Shown: positions 21,171 through 32,500, numbered from the stretch's first letter. The stretch: 64,000 bases of DNA from Silene latifolia (GCF_048544455.1 NC_133536.1:24492152-24556151), one strand, 5' to 3'. Translations and numbers: made by a program. The notes: generated by a model from the sequence alone, not told the origin.

Positions 21171-21377
21171 CCTTGTTTCTTTTAGGGGGGTAGGAGATGA
21201 TCGCGAACAGTTTTTAAGAGTTTTATACCCCTTTTATATGTTGTGTCGGGATGTTTGTCGGGATGAGTTGGGTTAGTAACATGTTTTATGTTGAATTTTG
21301 TTTGATTGTTGAGTCGGGAATGTTAGGGAGTACCTTTGTTTAGTAGTGGTTTGAAATTCGGGGACGAAGTTCCTTTT

Positions 21378-21390
21378 AAGGAGGGAAGAC
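21378..21390 (+). other. Polypurine tract of the chromovirus
   Basis: aaggagggaagac directly precedes the 3' LTR start TGTAATACTCC. The 21171-21377 spacer shows no gene. Confidence 0.75.
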
Positions 21391-22721
21391 TGTAATACTC
21401 CGTATTTATAAGTCTTGGGGTACTATATCGAGTAGGCCTTACTCTGTCGAGTAAGGGTAAGTTGCGTTTAGAAAAGTTTCGACTGTTGGGTACTCGATCG
21501 AGTAGCTGGGGCACTCGATCGAGTAAGGGGGTACTCGATCGAGTACCTCGGGTACTCGATCGAGTAGCTTTTTTTACGAGGGAGTTTTCTCGGGTTTTGT
21601 TAATTATGCGATTAAGGTATATAAGCTTTGTCGTCATTATTCTGAATCACTTTTGCAAAACCTAAATTACTGTTTAAGAGAGAAAGGAAGCAAGTTCTTC
21701 ATCCTAATCGCATTATTAGCAACACCCGGAGTTTGGAAGGTCAGTTCTTAGCGTTGATTATACCGTTGAGTTCCTTGCGTCGAGGGTAAGATCTATGTAC
21801 CCTTTTTATTGTCTTTCCTTTGATTTGGTTAAACCCTAATTTAGAGATTTGGGGGTTTATGTGTAGTATGTGATTTGGTAGCCTTTATATGTTGTATGAT
21901 AGGAGGAGGGTTCATAGAGGAAGCTTTTGATTCAAAGAAGAGAGACCGTCGATTGTGTGCTTACCGGGTAGGATTTCTACTCAGTATTAGTCCCATAATG
22001 GGATATTGGTTAATGTGTTGTGTTTGGTTGGTTGATATAGTAATTGTATTGTGATTGTGGCTGTGATCGTTGTTTATGGTTCGCGAGGCGTGGCCTCAGC
22101 TGAGTGGGGTCACTTGCGGGAGTGGCTTCACGCCCTAGTTTCGCCTTCTGTGGAACCCGCCACAGAAGGGATGTGCACATTAATGGACAGGGTTATCGCT
22201 CACTATGTGGAGCGGGGATTTGGTGGGTACGGCTGCGGTCCCCCACTGGCAGGGCTGGTCCAGTGGACAGTCAGTGATTGAGATGATTGGATTTGGCGTG
22301 ATTGTGTGTGTGTGACAGTTAAGCTGTCTGTTTATCTTATTGTTAGTATATATTGAATTGTGTGATTAGTACTGACCCCGGTGTTGTTTTGTAAACCTGC
22401 GGTGATCCATTCGGGGATGGTGAGCAGATATTGAGCAGGTATTGAGATGAGTACTGGGATAGCTGGGATTGCCACGACCTGATGATAGGAGTCTTCCGCT
22501 GTAGCTTATTAGTTATTTACATTTCAGTTAGAACAGTCAGTTTGAGAACATGTATCGTACTTTTGGTTTGGTTTTGAGAATTGTAACTCTTCGCTAAGTA
22601 TTTATAATTAAACGTTGTTTCTTTATTGTTATTTGATTATCATTGCCTCGGGTAACCGAGATGGTAATGTCTTCATACCTGAGTGGTCCTAGTAAGGCAC
22701 TTGGAGTATGGGGGTGTTACA
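21391..22721 (+). repeat. 3' LTR of the chromovirus
   Basis: 1331 bp, ending GTGTTACA at 22721, then TSD tccac. TATATAAG at 21618-21625. It carries the same six TCGATCGA-type units (21420-21570). A 76-codon chance ORF at 22051-22281 is shared with the other LTR only because the LTRs are copies. Confidence 0.92.
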
Positions 22722-23622
22722 TCCACTTGACCATATCAACCATTACAAGCAGAAAATGATGGTGATAACCGCAACTGGATCTCTAAAGGAAGATTGTATG
22801 TGCAAGGGTTTCGGGTCAACACTGTCAAGAGCAGCCCTGCAGTGGTTCGTCGGTCTACCTAATAAAAGCATATCCAGCTTCGCCGACCTAGTCAATGCCT
22901 TCAACCAGCAGTTCGCCAGCAGCAGAAAGCCGGAGAAGCAAACCAGTGACTTCTACCGGATAGTGCAAGGGTTTGAGGAATCTACCCGTGATTACTTGAA
23001 CCAGTTCAACAAAGAGAAGGTGTCAATTCCGAGGTGCGATATAGCAACCGCTATACAAGCCTTCCGCCGAGGATTGCACCAGGATTCACAGCTATACAAG
23101 GACCTAACCATGCATCCATGCACTACCTTTGAGGAGGTACAATCGAAGGCAATTGCTGTCATGAGGCTGGAAGAAGACTCTGCACCTGTAAGAGGCACTT
23201 ATGATTCAGACCCAGTATCCAGAAAAGCTCCGGAGAAAGAACAAATGAAGATCCAAACCCTACAGCAGGAGCGTGAATAAAGTTTCTGGAAATTCTGAAG
23301 GAAAGGGCAAAGCAGATCTGCCTCCGAAGGTAAGTCAGTATGGTTTCACTACCAATCTTGCAAGACTATTCAAAGCCTTGAAGGAGCTAGGACGCAGAGT
23401 CAGATGGCCAAAACTTCCAGAAGGAAACCCAGCAGCAGAGACACAGGCAAGAAGTGTGAGTTCCACGGCAGCAACACCCACAACACCGATGAATGCCACT
23501 CCCTCAGAAAGGAAGTCAAATTCCACTATGACCAAGGAAACCTGGATCACCTCCCCCTTAAACGCAACTTAGAATATATTCGATGGGATCGGGTTACGCC
23601 ATCCCCCTCCTCATTGCTCTAG
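22722..23622 (+). pseudogene. gag: Tat gag, C-terminal part with zinc-knuckle-like motif
   Basis: The frame cut at 14433 resumes at the first base after the chromovirus: LDHINHYKQKMM, then AALQWFVGLPNKSI and FNQQFASSRKPEKQTSDF, the retrotransposon gag core. It stops at 23280; the following frames carry CEFHGSNTHNTDECHSLR (near 23450-23500), the variant Cys/His motif common in Tat gag. The breaks are small indels. Confidence 0.83.
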
Positions 23623-23626
23623 AACT

Positions 23627-24202
23627 GTGAATGTCATTACAGGTGGATCGGAGCTGTGTGGGCTGACCTATTCAACAGCTAAGAGGCACGCAACCAGGAC
23701 TAAGGGAGACAGACCAGAAAGCTCCTGCAGGGTTAACCACCAGAATCTGCCGTCAGTCACCTTCGACGAAACAGACGCAAGATCTGCTCCAGAACAGCAC
23801 CACGATGCCTTAATCATCACGCTCCCCATAGGAAATTGCAAGGTGAAAAAGATCCTGGTGGATACCGAAAGCTCCGTCAACTTGATCATGATGGAAACAC
23901 TCAAAGGAATGGGATTCACCGAGAAAGATCTGGCAAAGAAGGCAATTCCCTTAGTTGGTTTCAGTGGCGAAACAAAGCACTCCCTAGGAGAAATCATCAT
24001 TCCAACCTATGCCGGGGGTGTAAACAAACAGGTAAGGTATCTGGTTATTGATGGGCCCTCTACTTACAATGTGATCCTTGGCAGGCCCTGGATCCACGAG
24101 ATGAAAGCAATCCCCTCAACGTACCACCAATGCCTAAAGTTTCCAACACCTTGGGGGGTACAAGAGATACGTGGGGACCAGGAAGAAGCTAAAGATTGCT
24201 AG
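23627..24202 (+). pseudogene. Tat protease domain, altered active site
   Basis: 191 open codons with the retropepsin-like fold of plant Tat elements: ALIITLPIGNCKVKKILVD, then SSVNLIMMETLKGMGF, and the closing YNVILGRPWIHEMKAI. The active-site tripeptide normally reads D-T/S-G; here it is DTE, so the glycine is replaced and activity is unlikely. The start is only where the frame opens. It was part of a gag-pol polyprotein. Confidence 0.8.
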
Positions 24203-24205
24203 AAA

Positions 24206-25511
24206 GTGGCTCTGAAGCCAACAACCGGTTCGCCCACATATCAATTACAGAGACAGCGCATCCAGGACGAGTACATTGAGCCTCAGCAGACAGAGCTAGA
24301 CGAAGTTATCCTGGACGCGCTGCACCCAAAACGAACTGTTCTCATTGGATCTGAATGTACAGGTAAAATTCGTGAAGAACTCGTTCGGTTATTGAGAACT
24401 AACATAGACTGCTTTGCTTGGTCACATGATGATATGATAGGGATAGACCCAAGTGTGATAACTCACAAGCTAAGTGTGGATCCAAGCTATAAACCTGTGC
24501 AGCAGAAAAGAAGAAAATTTGTTTCTGAAAGAAACCAGGTCATAAATCAAGAATTAGACAACCTGCTTGCTGCAGGAAAGATTCGTGAAGTAAAGTACCC
24601 GGAGTGGTTGTCTAATGTGGTAGTGGTTCCAAAGAAGAATGGCAAGTGGAGGGTCTGCGTCGATTTCACGGATTTAAACAAAGCTTGCCCAAAGGATCCA
24701 TTCCCTCTACCACACATAGACGCCATGGTGGATGCAAATTGCAGCCACGAGATGTTGACATTTCGGATGCCTGGAGCGGATATAACCGGATAAAGATGCA
24801 CCCGGTGACCAGGAAAAGACAAAGATTCGATCCGAGAGAGGTATCTATTGTTATAATGTCATGCCCTTTGGACTGAAAAATGCAGGATCTACCTACCAGA
24901 GGCTGGTAAACATGATGTTTAAAGAAAAAATAGGCCAAAATATGAAAGTATACATAGACGATATGGTCGTTAAATCGAAGCAGGCTTCACAGCACCACCA
25001 GCACCTGGCAGAAACTTTCAATACCCTCAGGAAATACCAAATGAAGTTGAATCCTACGAAGTGTACCTTTGGAGTATCCAGTGGAAAGTTTCTGGGGTAT
25101 ATGGTAACCCAGAGGGGAATAGAGGCCAACACCGAGCAAATAAAAGCAATTCTGCAGCTGGAATCACCGCAGAAACCAAAAGACGTCCAGCGCCTGACTG
25201 GAAGAGTGGCAGCCTTAAACAGATTCATATCCAGATCCTCGGACAGATGCAAGCTATTCTATGATATACTCAGAAAAAGCCAAAGATTTGAGTGGACGGA
25301 TGATCACGAGAAAGCATTTCAGGAGCTGAAGCGTTATCTCAGCACCTCACCCCTCATGTCGAAACCAGAGCCAGGAGAACCACTATTCCTGTATCTATCG
25401 GTCACAAAACGGCGATCGGTGCGACTAGTACGAGAGCGGGAAGGATCACAAAGATCCGAGATACTACATCGCAAAGTCTCGCTCCTCCAGAGACCAGGTA
25501 CACGTCACTAG
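24206..25511 (+). pseudogene. pol: Tat reverse transcriptase and first RNase H, frameshifted
   Basis: Part one (24206-24793): YPEWLSNVVVVPKKNGKWR and FTDLNKACPKDPFPLP, typical of the Tat RT fingers. There is a frame break near 24780-24860. Part two (24861-25511): MPFGLKNAGSTYQRLVNMMF, the catalytic box VYIDDMVVKS, then the thumb and the RNase H start (FEWTDDHEKAFQELK). The RNase H frame is lost near 25400, and 25512-25626 reads on only in pieces. Confidence 0.85.
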
Positions 25512-25626
25512 AAAAACTTGTCCTTGCACTAGTTACTGCATCCTATAAATTGCGTCCCTACTTCGAGTCTCATACAATTTACGTGATAACTAATTATCCT
25601 CTAAAAACTATCATGAGAAAACCAGA

Positions 25627-26247
25627 TTGTCGGGAAGAATGGCTAAATGGTCCGTGCATTTGAGCGAGTACGATTTGAAGTTTGAACCCCGTACGGCCAT
25701 AAAGTCCCAGGCTCTGGCAGACTTTGTGTCCGACTTCTGTCCAGCACTCCAGACCCAGGCCGAACAGGACATCCTGAATCTGGAAGAAGACAAAGGAGAG
25801 CAAATATGGGAGCTACATGTGGACGGAGCCTCCAACGCCAAAGGAGCAGGAGTAGGGCTGGTCCTCAAATCACCCCAGGGAGACCTCATAGTCCAGGCCG
25901 TACGATGTGAATTCAAAGCCACAAACAACGAAGCAGAATATGAGGCACTAATCCTGGGTCTGAAGCTGGCTCTGGATCTGAAAATCAGACACCTTCAGGT
26001 CTGCAGCGATTCTAAGCTTATAGTTAACCATGTTAATGACTGTTATGAGGCCAGGGATCCCAGGATGATGGCATATCTAGACGTAGCAAAGGAGCTGAAA
26101 ATCAGATTTGTCACATTCAACATCAAGCAAATCCCCGGGAGCGAGAATGCGACGAGACGACGCACTAGCCACCCTGGGGGCAACCTTCAAGACAGAACTA
26201 TCTTCACGATACCAATTGTCCACGTCTGCCGGAGCCAACAACACTAA
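25627..26247 (+). pseudogene. Tat second (archaeal-type) RNase H domain
   Basis: 206 open codons. The end of the first RNase H (WSVHLSEYDLKFEPRTAIKS, ALADFVSDF) leads into a second complete domain: WELHVDGASNAKGAGVGLVL, then NNEAEYEALILGL and VCSDSKLIVNHVND. The D, E and D catalytic positions are present. A second RNase H of this kind between RT and integrase is diagnostic of the Tat group. The frame ends in unrelated sequence near 26160. Confidence 0.85.
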
Positions 26248-26383
26248 AATCTCAAAGGGAAGCGAGAAAAAGTGTGCGGCACTGGCGAAAGAAGAAAATA
26301 CTCCGATTGGAGGAAACCCTACTTAGACCGGTTGCGAGAATGACGTCCTACCAGCAGATAAAAAGGAGGTAAGGAGCTTTAAA

Positions 26384-27527
26384 ATGAGAGCATCCAGATT
26401 CATACTAATTGATGATGTTCTTTTCAGAAATCCTCGTGGACCCTACCTCAGATGCCTGGATCGGGAAGAGTCTCAGGTTGTTTTGCATGCTCTCCACAGT
26501 GGAGAATGTGGAAACCATGCGGGGGCGAGCCTGTCCAACAAGGCACTTTGGCGGGGATACTTCGGCCCACAATGCGCGAAGATGCCATGGAATTCGCAAA
26601 AAGATGCGACGCTTGCGCGGAGGCACGCCCATGTTAGCCACCGGCCCAGCAGAGCCTCTGCACCAGGTTATCTCACCATGGCCCTTCATGAAGTGGGGAT
26701 GGATATCGTGGGACCACTACCCAACACACCAGGAAACAAAGTCTATATGCTCGCCATGACGGACTACTTCTCCAAATGGATAGAAGTAGAATCATTCTCC
26801 CAGGTTACAGGAACCCAGGTGATATCTTTCATTAAACGTAATATCATATGCAGGTTTGGCATTCCATATGAGATTATATGTTATAATGGGTCCCAATTCA
26901 TTGGAAATAAGACGGAAGCTTTTTGTGCTAGGTGGAATATCTCGTTACAGAAATGTACTCCTAGGAACCCCCAGTCCAATGGACAAGCTGAATCCAGCAA
27001 TAAGATTATCATTGAAAACTTGAAAAAGAAACTAGAGGAGATTGGGGGCAAATGGGCAGAAGAGCTACCTCTGGTTCTCTGGCTGTGAGAACCACTCCAA
27101 AGGTTGCAACGGGCAAACCCCCTTCACTGGTGTTCGGAGCAGAGGCGATCATCCCATCCGGTTAGGGTCCCAACCCACGATATGGATGCATCACGAAAGA
27201 CTGGAACCAGGTGGAAATGGCAAGCGGCTGACACGATAGATGAACTCGAACCGGCGCCCGGATCAAGATGGCTTCCTACCGACGACTGTGGCTAGAAGCT
27301 ACAACAAGAACGTAAAAGTAAGAACTCTGCAGGTAGGAGATCTGGTCCTGAGGAAAGTCTTCCAGAATACCAAGAACCAGCAAGCAGGGAAATTTGCCTA
27401 CAACTGGGAGGGGCCATACCAAGTAGAAAGCACAGTTGGAAATGGAGCCTACCGACTCATGACTATGGAGGGACAAATGGTTCCCAGATCCTGGAATATC
27501 ACCCACTTGAAAAAATATTTTACTTAA
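26384..27527 (+). pseudogene. Tat integrase, catalytic Asp replaced
   Basis: The zinc domain is broken across frames: CLDREESQVVLHALHSGECG in one, CDACAEARPC in another. The core reads GMDIVGPLPNTPGNKVYMLA with the first catalytic Asp. At the second position the sequence is ICYNGSQFIG, with Tyr where Asp is expected; the Glu is present in GQAESSNK. The frame is lost at 27088 and the C-terminal domain returns at 27240-27527 (LQVGDLVLRKVFQ, YNWEGPYQVE, ending SWNITHLKKYFT). This integrase cannot be active as written. Confidence 0.83.
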
Positions 27528-28272
27528 GTCACCAGCATGGTCAACAACTGGGTACTCAGCCTACCAGATACAGTCCAGCCAGGTTCTAGATATTGCCTTA
27601 CATATTTTCTCGCTCTGAATATTTTTCTGTCTCTAAGTATTTTTATGTCTCCAAATATTTTTCTGGCCATAAGATATTTTCCTGCTTCTAAAATATTTTT
27701 CTATTCCTAAATATTTTTCTGGGTCTGAATATCTCCTGATTCTGAATGTTTTCCGGCTCTAAAACGTTATTTCTAAATTCAACATTTCTGGTTCTAATAG
27801 CCTTGCTCGTATTTTAATTCTAACAAGTTTTAAGTTGTAAAACCACCTTGAATAATTTAAATTTTTTCAAATAAGCCAGGTAAATAAAATGCAAACTAAT
27901 CTGGCAGAGCCTGTATTCATTACAGAAGGCGTGTGTCCGTGGCTAAGCACGTACAACCGGGACAACCAGCCTCCCGCGATGCATTAGCACCCACGCAAGC
28001 CTGGCTCCTCTGGACGAGTGGGCATACTAGACCTCTTAGCCAGCAATCTAATAGCGATGGCCAAACAAACGACGTGCATGCACAAATCAAAGCACCAGAA
28101 ACGGTACGACACAAAGAGATAACCATTAGAAAATACTTAAGTTGCAAAAGCAAAGTACGTCTGGCACCAGAGCCAGACCAAAGTACATAAACTGTTCAAA
28201 ATAAAGATGTTATGCCCCGTAGGGCCAGAAACTAACTAAACATAGCAAAAGTCTTTCAGATGCAGGAGAAAG
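27528..28272. repeat. Tat 3' non-coding region with degenerate AATATTTTTCTG repeats
   Basis: From about 27600 to 27770 a unit of roughly 20-25 bp built on aatatttttctg and a following ctct or ttct word repeats about eight times with many changes. The remainder shows no gene on either strand that I can support. Confidence 0.55.
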
Positions 28273-28995
28273 TTAATCTATATAAATATGCTCCACAGCC
28301 TCAGAAGCAGCTGCCTGAGTGTCAGGAGCAGGAGAATTCACCTCATCCTCAGCACCCGGATCATCAACAGAAGCAGTACCGGGTTCCACCAAGCCAGCCA
28401 GCACATCCAGATTCAGACCATCCGGAAAAGCAGCAGCAAGCTTCCCCTCTTCAGCTCCTAAGTCCCAGGCCAAATGCTCTCCCTTCTGGAACATCTTTAT
28501 ACATTTAATCTTCGTCTTCAGAGCAGCATAGGACAGAGCATTCACCAAAGTCTCTTTCAACTCTTGCACATCAGAAGCCTTCTCCCCCTGGATCTGAGCA
28601 ACACGAGCCTCAGCATCTGAAGCACGAGCCTCAGCATCTGAAGCACATTTATCAGCATCTGCAGCACGTTTCTCCACCTCAGAAGTACGTCCCTCAGCTT
28701 CTGAGGCATGCTTTTCAGCATCGGCAGCCTTCTTCTCAGCATCAGCAACCTTCCCCTCAGCACCAGAAATCCGCCCTTCAGCAATAGAGAGACTGTTCCG
28801 CAACCTCTGCTTCTGAGTGGCTTCCTCCAACAGCAAACTCTGGGACTTTTTTAGATCAGCCTGAGTCTTAAGCCTATCCTCATTAGCTTCTTTCGCCAGC
28901 TTCTGGAGTTTCGCATTTTCTGCTACCAGGAGAGACACCTTCTCCCGCAGAGATACGAGCCATCCGGAAGGACCGATGCACTGTAACCAAGTGTT

Positions 28996-29064
<69 letters not shown>

Positions 29065-30563
29065 GCGGCCAATGGTCGTTTACCTCAAAAGAATGCTCAG
29101 CTGCACGGTCCACCGAGTCAAGCAAAGGTTTGCTATCCAACGCAGACCTAGGAGCTGGAAGAAGCATCTGGTTCATTAAGTCCAAATTACTCGCAGACCT
29201 AGCCCTTCCAAAATCGTTTGGAAGTTTGAAGACAATAACCCAGAGGCAGGAGCAGACTTGGAACCCGAGGCAGCCCCAGAAGCAAGGACGGCCCCAAAAG
29301 CAGGGACGACCCCAGAAGCAGGGGTAGCTCCGGAAGCAGGAAGGGTTTCAGACACTGGGATTGGGCCAGAAGCAGACTTGGCTGGGACAGAAGCGGGAAT
29401 AGGCTTAGGGACCAGGGGACACCCAGAAGCAGATGACCCATGCCCAGGTAGTGGAGGCCTCACAGCTAGAGGAGTAGCTTCGATAGGAGTCTACTCCTTG
29501 GCCTGGCTAGCAGCAGCAGACCTTCTCTTGGGGTGAGGTCCAGAACCAGGGGCAGGGGTAGACTTTCTTTTCTCATCAGGCTTGGGGGCAACCGCAACCT
29601 GCTCCTTTACTTTCTGAGCCAGAACATCGTCCAGCGAAATTCTAGATTTTGCAGAACCTGGAAGCAGCAAAGATTAAGTCAAAACCAGATATATGAAATA
29701 TCCAGAAACAGAACCTAGTCAAAAAAGGAAGAACAACGCACTAGTCGACATTGAATCTTTTTCTTCAGCAGCTGTTTTCTTCACCACAGCAGCAGAATCC
29801 TGAACCAGATTGGGGAAAGTCCTATTTTCTGGAGGTGGACTGAATAGCTTGGAAAGAGATGCGGTTCCGTCAGGAGATAAGGGCAAGGGGCACAAACCTG
29901 CACAAAAAACCAAGTAAGGAAATATGAGCATCAAAGGAAAACACACAGAAATAAGGGCATGCAAATACCGTTTGTTGATCGCCAGACACTGACAATGTAG
30001 TCAGTAGGAGCAGGAAGAGTGTCAATTTTCACGAAAATAAAGCGGGAAAACCACTTGCTGTCATCCGGCTTCACGGGGAAGATGATGCAACTCTTTTCCC
30101 CGTCTCGAACCCGAATGGTCACTTGACCCCGAGCGAGGGACCTGACCGAAAACAAGTGTGCAAGGTCCGGGAGACCAATCCCATAACCAAAACGGTTATT
30201 CATAGCCTCAATCGCAAACAAGGTCCGCCAAGTATAGGGAGCCACTTGGCAAATAGCCAAATGATTCAAGTTCAGAAACTCTTGAATCAGAGGAGGAAAA
30301 GGAAACCTCAAACCCAGACGGAAAGCGTATTCATATAAACATATCCACCCCACCCTCACTGAGTCGGCTTTTTGGCCAGGGGTTGGGATGTGAAACACCA
30401 CATCGTCAGAAAAACCAAAGGTTTTCTTGATATAATCAAGATCCTCGGAGGTGAAATCGGAGTCACAAGAATGTTTGGCGGAAAGGACACCGCCGGAGAG
30501 GAAAACGTCAGACGGCATCACTGGATCCGAGGCCGAGGTCGAAGAAGCAGATTTTTGTGACAT
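28273..30563 (-). pseudogene. Antisense four-exon gene of the Tat element
   Basis: It runs against gag-pol. Exon 1 is 30563-29969 (MSQKSASSTSASD start). Exon 2 is 29897-29742, exon 3 is 29657-29084 and exon 4 is 28980-28273. All junctions have GT/AG ends and matching phases (1, 1, 0). Exon 1 holds a domain with LYEYAFRLGLRFPFPPLIQE, LNHLAICQVAPYTW and GIGLPDLAHLFSV. This resembles the family called putative gypsy-type transposon, known from antisense genes in Tat elements. Exon 3 is Pro/Ala-rich with a KRKSTPAP-type basic patch; exon 4 is a long Ala/Glu-rich coiled coil (repeats of DAEKKAADAEKHASEAEGR type). Exon 3 has an in-frame TAG (29493-29491) and a frameshift near 29220-29235, so this copy is broken. 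The role is unknown. Confidence 0.72.
28999..29060. repeat. (TA)n microsatellite in the last intron of the antisense gene
   Basis: About 31 TA units, lying inside the intron 28981-29083 of the antisense gene. Frames through it read as IYIYIY and are not genes. Confidence 0.9.
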
Positions 30564-30887
30564 GATATGCAAAGAAATGAAAAGAAAGCGAGTTGAAGAC
30601 GAAGTACCTGTGAAAAAGCAACCGGCAGAAAGAAGGAGGGTTTATGAGAGAAGAAGATGAAGGTGATTGATAATGATGGAGAGGTGAGAAAATAGAGGGA
30701 GGGAGGATACCGAGGAAGTTATATAGAAAGAAGAGTTTGAGGGCAAGTGGGGAGTTATGAGGCGGTTGAGAAGCCATTAAGTGGGGAAGTTGTAGAAACC
30801 AAGGTAACTGCTAAAACTACGTCAGTTCTCCGCATCGCAATAGAAATTCCCGCCTAAAAATATTTGAGACGGAAATTTGGGGGCAAT

Positions 30888-31573
30888 TGTTAGGGATACA
30901 AACTGATTTTATCATCCGTGACATGGCATTATTTTATTGGGAAAAAGAGTGGTAGTAGGATGACGACGTGGCATGAGGCGGTTGGAAGAAGAAAGGAAAA
31001 AGGGATCACTGAGGTGGCGAGTTATGGGCCGTTAGATTGAAAGAGGAACAAACACACGTTGAGAAAGTATAAAACACACGTACAAAGAAGGGTTGTTGGG
31101 CCAAGTAAAAAAAAAACTCCTATTCTAATGGAGTTGACCCAAAGTCCAGGAGCAAAAGGAGGAAAGAAGTTTTTGGACTCTCTATTCCTTGTTCGGCAAC
31201 TATAAAAGGAGAAGGGAAGCAGCACAAAAGGGGCATTGACCGTATCATCGAGCAACACTTCACTCTAAAAAATCTATCAGCAATTGGCGACAATTATCTA
31301 GCAACATAACATTTGTATTTCCTTACTTGGGCGTTTTTACATCGATTATAGTGCAAAGTTGGCGGGATTCCGACTCCCCCCGCGGTTGTTCCCACACCGG
31401 GTTTTCCGCGTCACCAAAAATCTCTCGTGTCGTCCTTTTTGTTTATCTTTTCCTCCTTTACTTCATTGCATATTTACTCCTTAAATTCATCATAATCCAA
31501 TATTAATCGGCCGTAGATCAATCACTATCACTCACCAATTAAATTAATAACTCGGTAGATTTTTACCAAAACA
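30888..31573 (+). repeat. 3' LTR of the Tat element
   Basis: 686 bp, from TGTTAGGGATAC to ACCAAAACA, after a purine-rich tract (ggaaatttgggggcaat, 30871-30887). Unlike the 5' copy it has its complete start. Between 30564 and 30870 lie the antisense gene's own upstream DNA and no other gene. Confidence 0.88.
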
Positions 31574-31589
31574 ATGATTGGGTCATTTT

Positions 31590-32092
31590 GAGGTCAAGTG
31601 GGTCGAGTTATTTTAGGCTTATTTCGAGCCGATGATTAAGAGAAAAAAAACACGTTTAGACTTTAAGTTAGACCTGGCAAATCAACCCGACTCGATTGAC
31701 CCAACCAGATTAGGCTGACCTGAACTACTGCACCCGAATGACATCGGAATTAACCCGACCCGACCCTAAAATGACCCAAGCTTTCATGAACCCGTAACAG
31801 ACCCGGCCCGAAATAACCCGATTCGAAACCACCCAACTCGAAAATGACCCGACAAAACATAAGTTTAATTGAACCCAAAAGACTTGAAATGTCTTTTTTT
31901 CTTGTCTCTTAATCATTTATTTGAAAATAACTCGACCCAAAATAACCTGACCCACTTAACCCGAAACAGGCCCGACCAACAAACCCGAAAGATACCCGTA
32001 AACCGAAATGATCCGACCAGAACTCGCCCAACCCGAACCTGACCCGTTTGACATGTGTACTTAATATTACAGGGTATTACCCTTACCTAATT
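31590..32092. repeat. ACCCGACCC-rich repeat DNA
   Basis: About 500 bp in which ACCCGACCC, AACCCGAAA and similar words recur at short intervals, giving chance frames of no interest. It is the right part of the DNA that the Tat element entered, and it ends at the CACTA element. Confidence 0.5.
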
Positions 32093-32109
32093 TTACACTA
32101 CAAGAAAAC

Positions 32110-32500
32110 ACGACAAGGGCGACTAAAAAAGGCAACTGACTTCAGTCGCTCTTATAAATTTAGCGACTAAGAACAGTCGCCCGCCCTTGGTAGTAAGTTC
32201 TAGTCGCCAAATTTGGCGACTATATTTTTTTTAAGCGGGCGACTAAAAACAATCGCGAAATTGGCGATTGGTATTCCACTTCACTCGCCAAATTAGCGAT
32301 TGTTTTTAGTCGCCATGGCAATTTTGTAATTGGGAATTGGCGACTGTTTTCAGTCGCCGATTTGGCGACCATTTTCAGATGCTAATTTGGCGATCGTTCT
32401 CAGTCGTCAATCCGTCGCCATGTCGAATTTCATATCAGAAGGTTGGCGACTAACATCCGTCACCAATTTTACATTTTCAGTCGCCAATTTTACATGTTTT
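32110..32500. repeat. Subterminal GGCGACT arrays of the CACTA element (left; right copy 48850-49070)
   Basis: Words such as GGCGACTGTTTTCAGTCGCC and AATTTGGCGAC recur in both orientations every 20-30 bp. Dense short repeats just inside the TIRs bind the TnpA-type protein in En/Spm elements, so these are probably its binding sites. Confidence 0.7.

Larger units (their letters stand above)
14434..22721 (+). mobile_element. Chromovirus (Ty3/gypsy, Tekay/Del-like) nested in Tat gag
   Basis: A full-length element with LTRs of 1328 and 1331 bp that begin TGTAATACTCC and end GTGTTACA. It is flanked by the 5-bp duplication tccac (14429-14433 and 22722-22726). It has an initiator-Met tRNA primer site, gag with CCHC, protease, RT, RNase H, integrase and a C-terminal chromodomain. 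The RT-before-integrase order makes it gypsy; the chromodomain and primer type make it a chromovirus. Long LTRs suggest the Tekay/Del branch, which is inference. Gag and pol are broken by few small indels, so the copy looks young or the breaks are partly sequencing errors. Confidence 0.92.
12584..31573 (+). mobile_element. Tat-type Ty3/gypsy retrotransposon with nested chromovirus
   Basis: LTRs at 12584-13259 and 30888-31573 bound an interior in the order gag, protease, RT, RNase H, a second RNase H, integrase, then a 3-kb 3' region with an antisense gene. The extra RNase H and the long antisense-coding 3' region are hallmarks of the Tat group (Ogre, Retand, Grande, RIRE2 relatives). A second gypsy element was inserted in gag at 14434; without it the element is about 10.7 kb. 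All sense genes have frameshifts. Its flanks are odd: a 16-bp direct repeat, atgattgggtcatttt, at 12568-12583 and 31574-31589, instead of the usual 5 bp. Confidence 0.87.

Noticed and set aside
28976..29185. IYIYIY-rich ORFs on both strands
   Set aside because: Translation of the (TA)n microsatellite in an intron.
29176..29536. Plus-strand ORF with a PEAGTAPEAG-like pattern at 29258-29536
   Set aside because: Shadow of the Pro/Ala-rich exon 3 of the antisense gene, which has matching splice phases on the minus strand.
31725..31916. Small ORFs in ACCCGACCC-rich DNA
   Set aside because: Low-complexity repeat composition; no domain.
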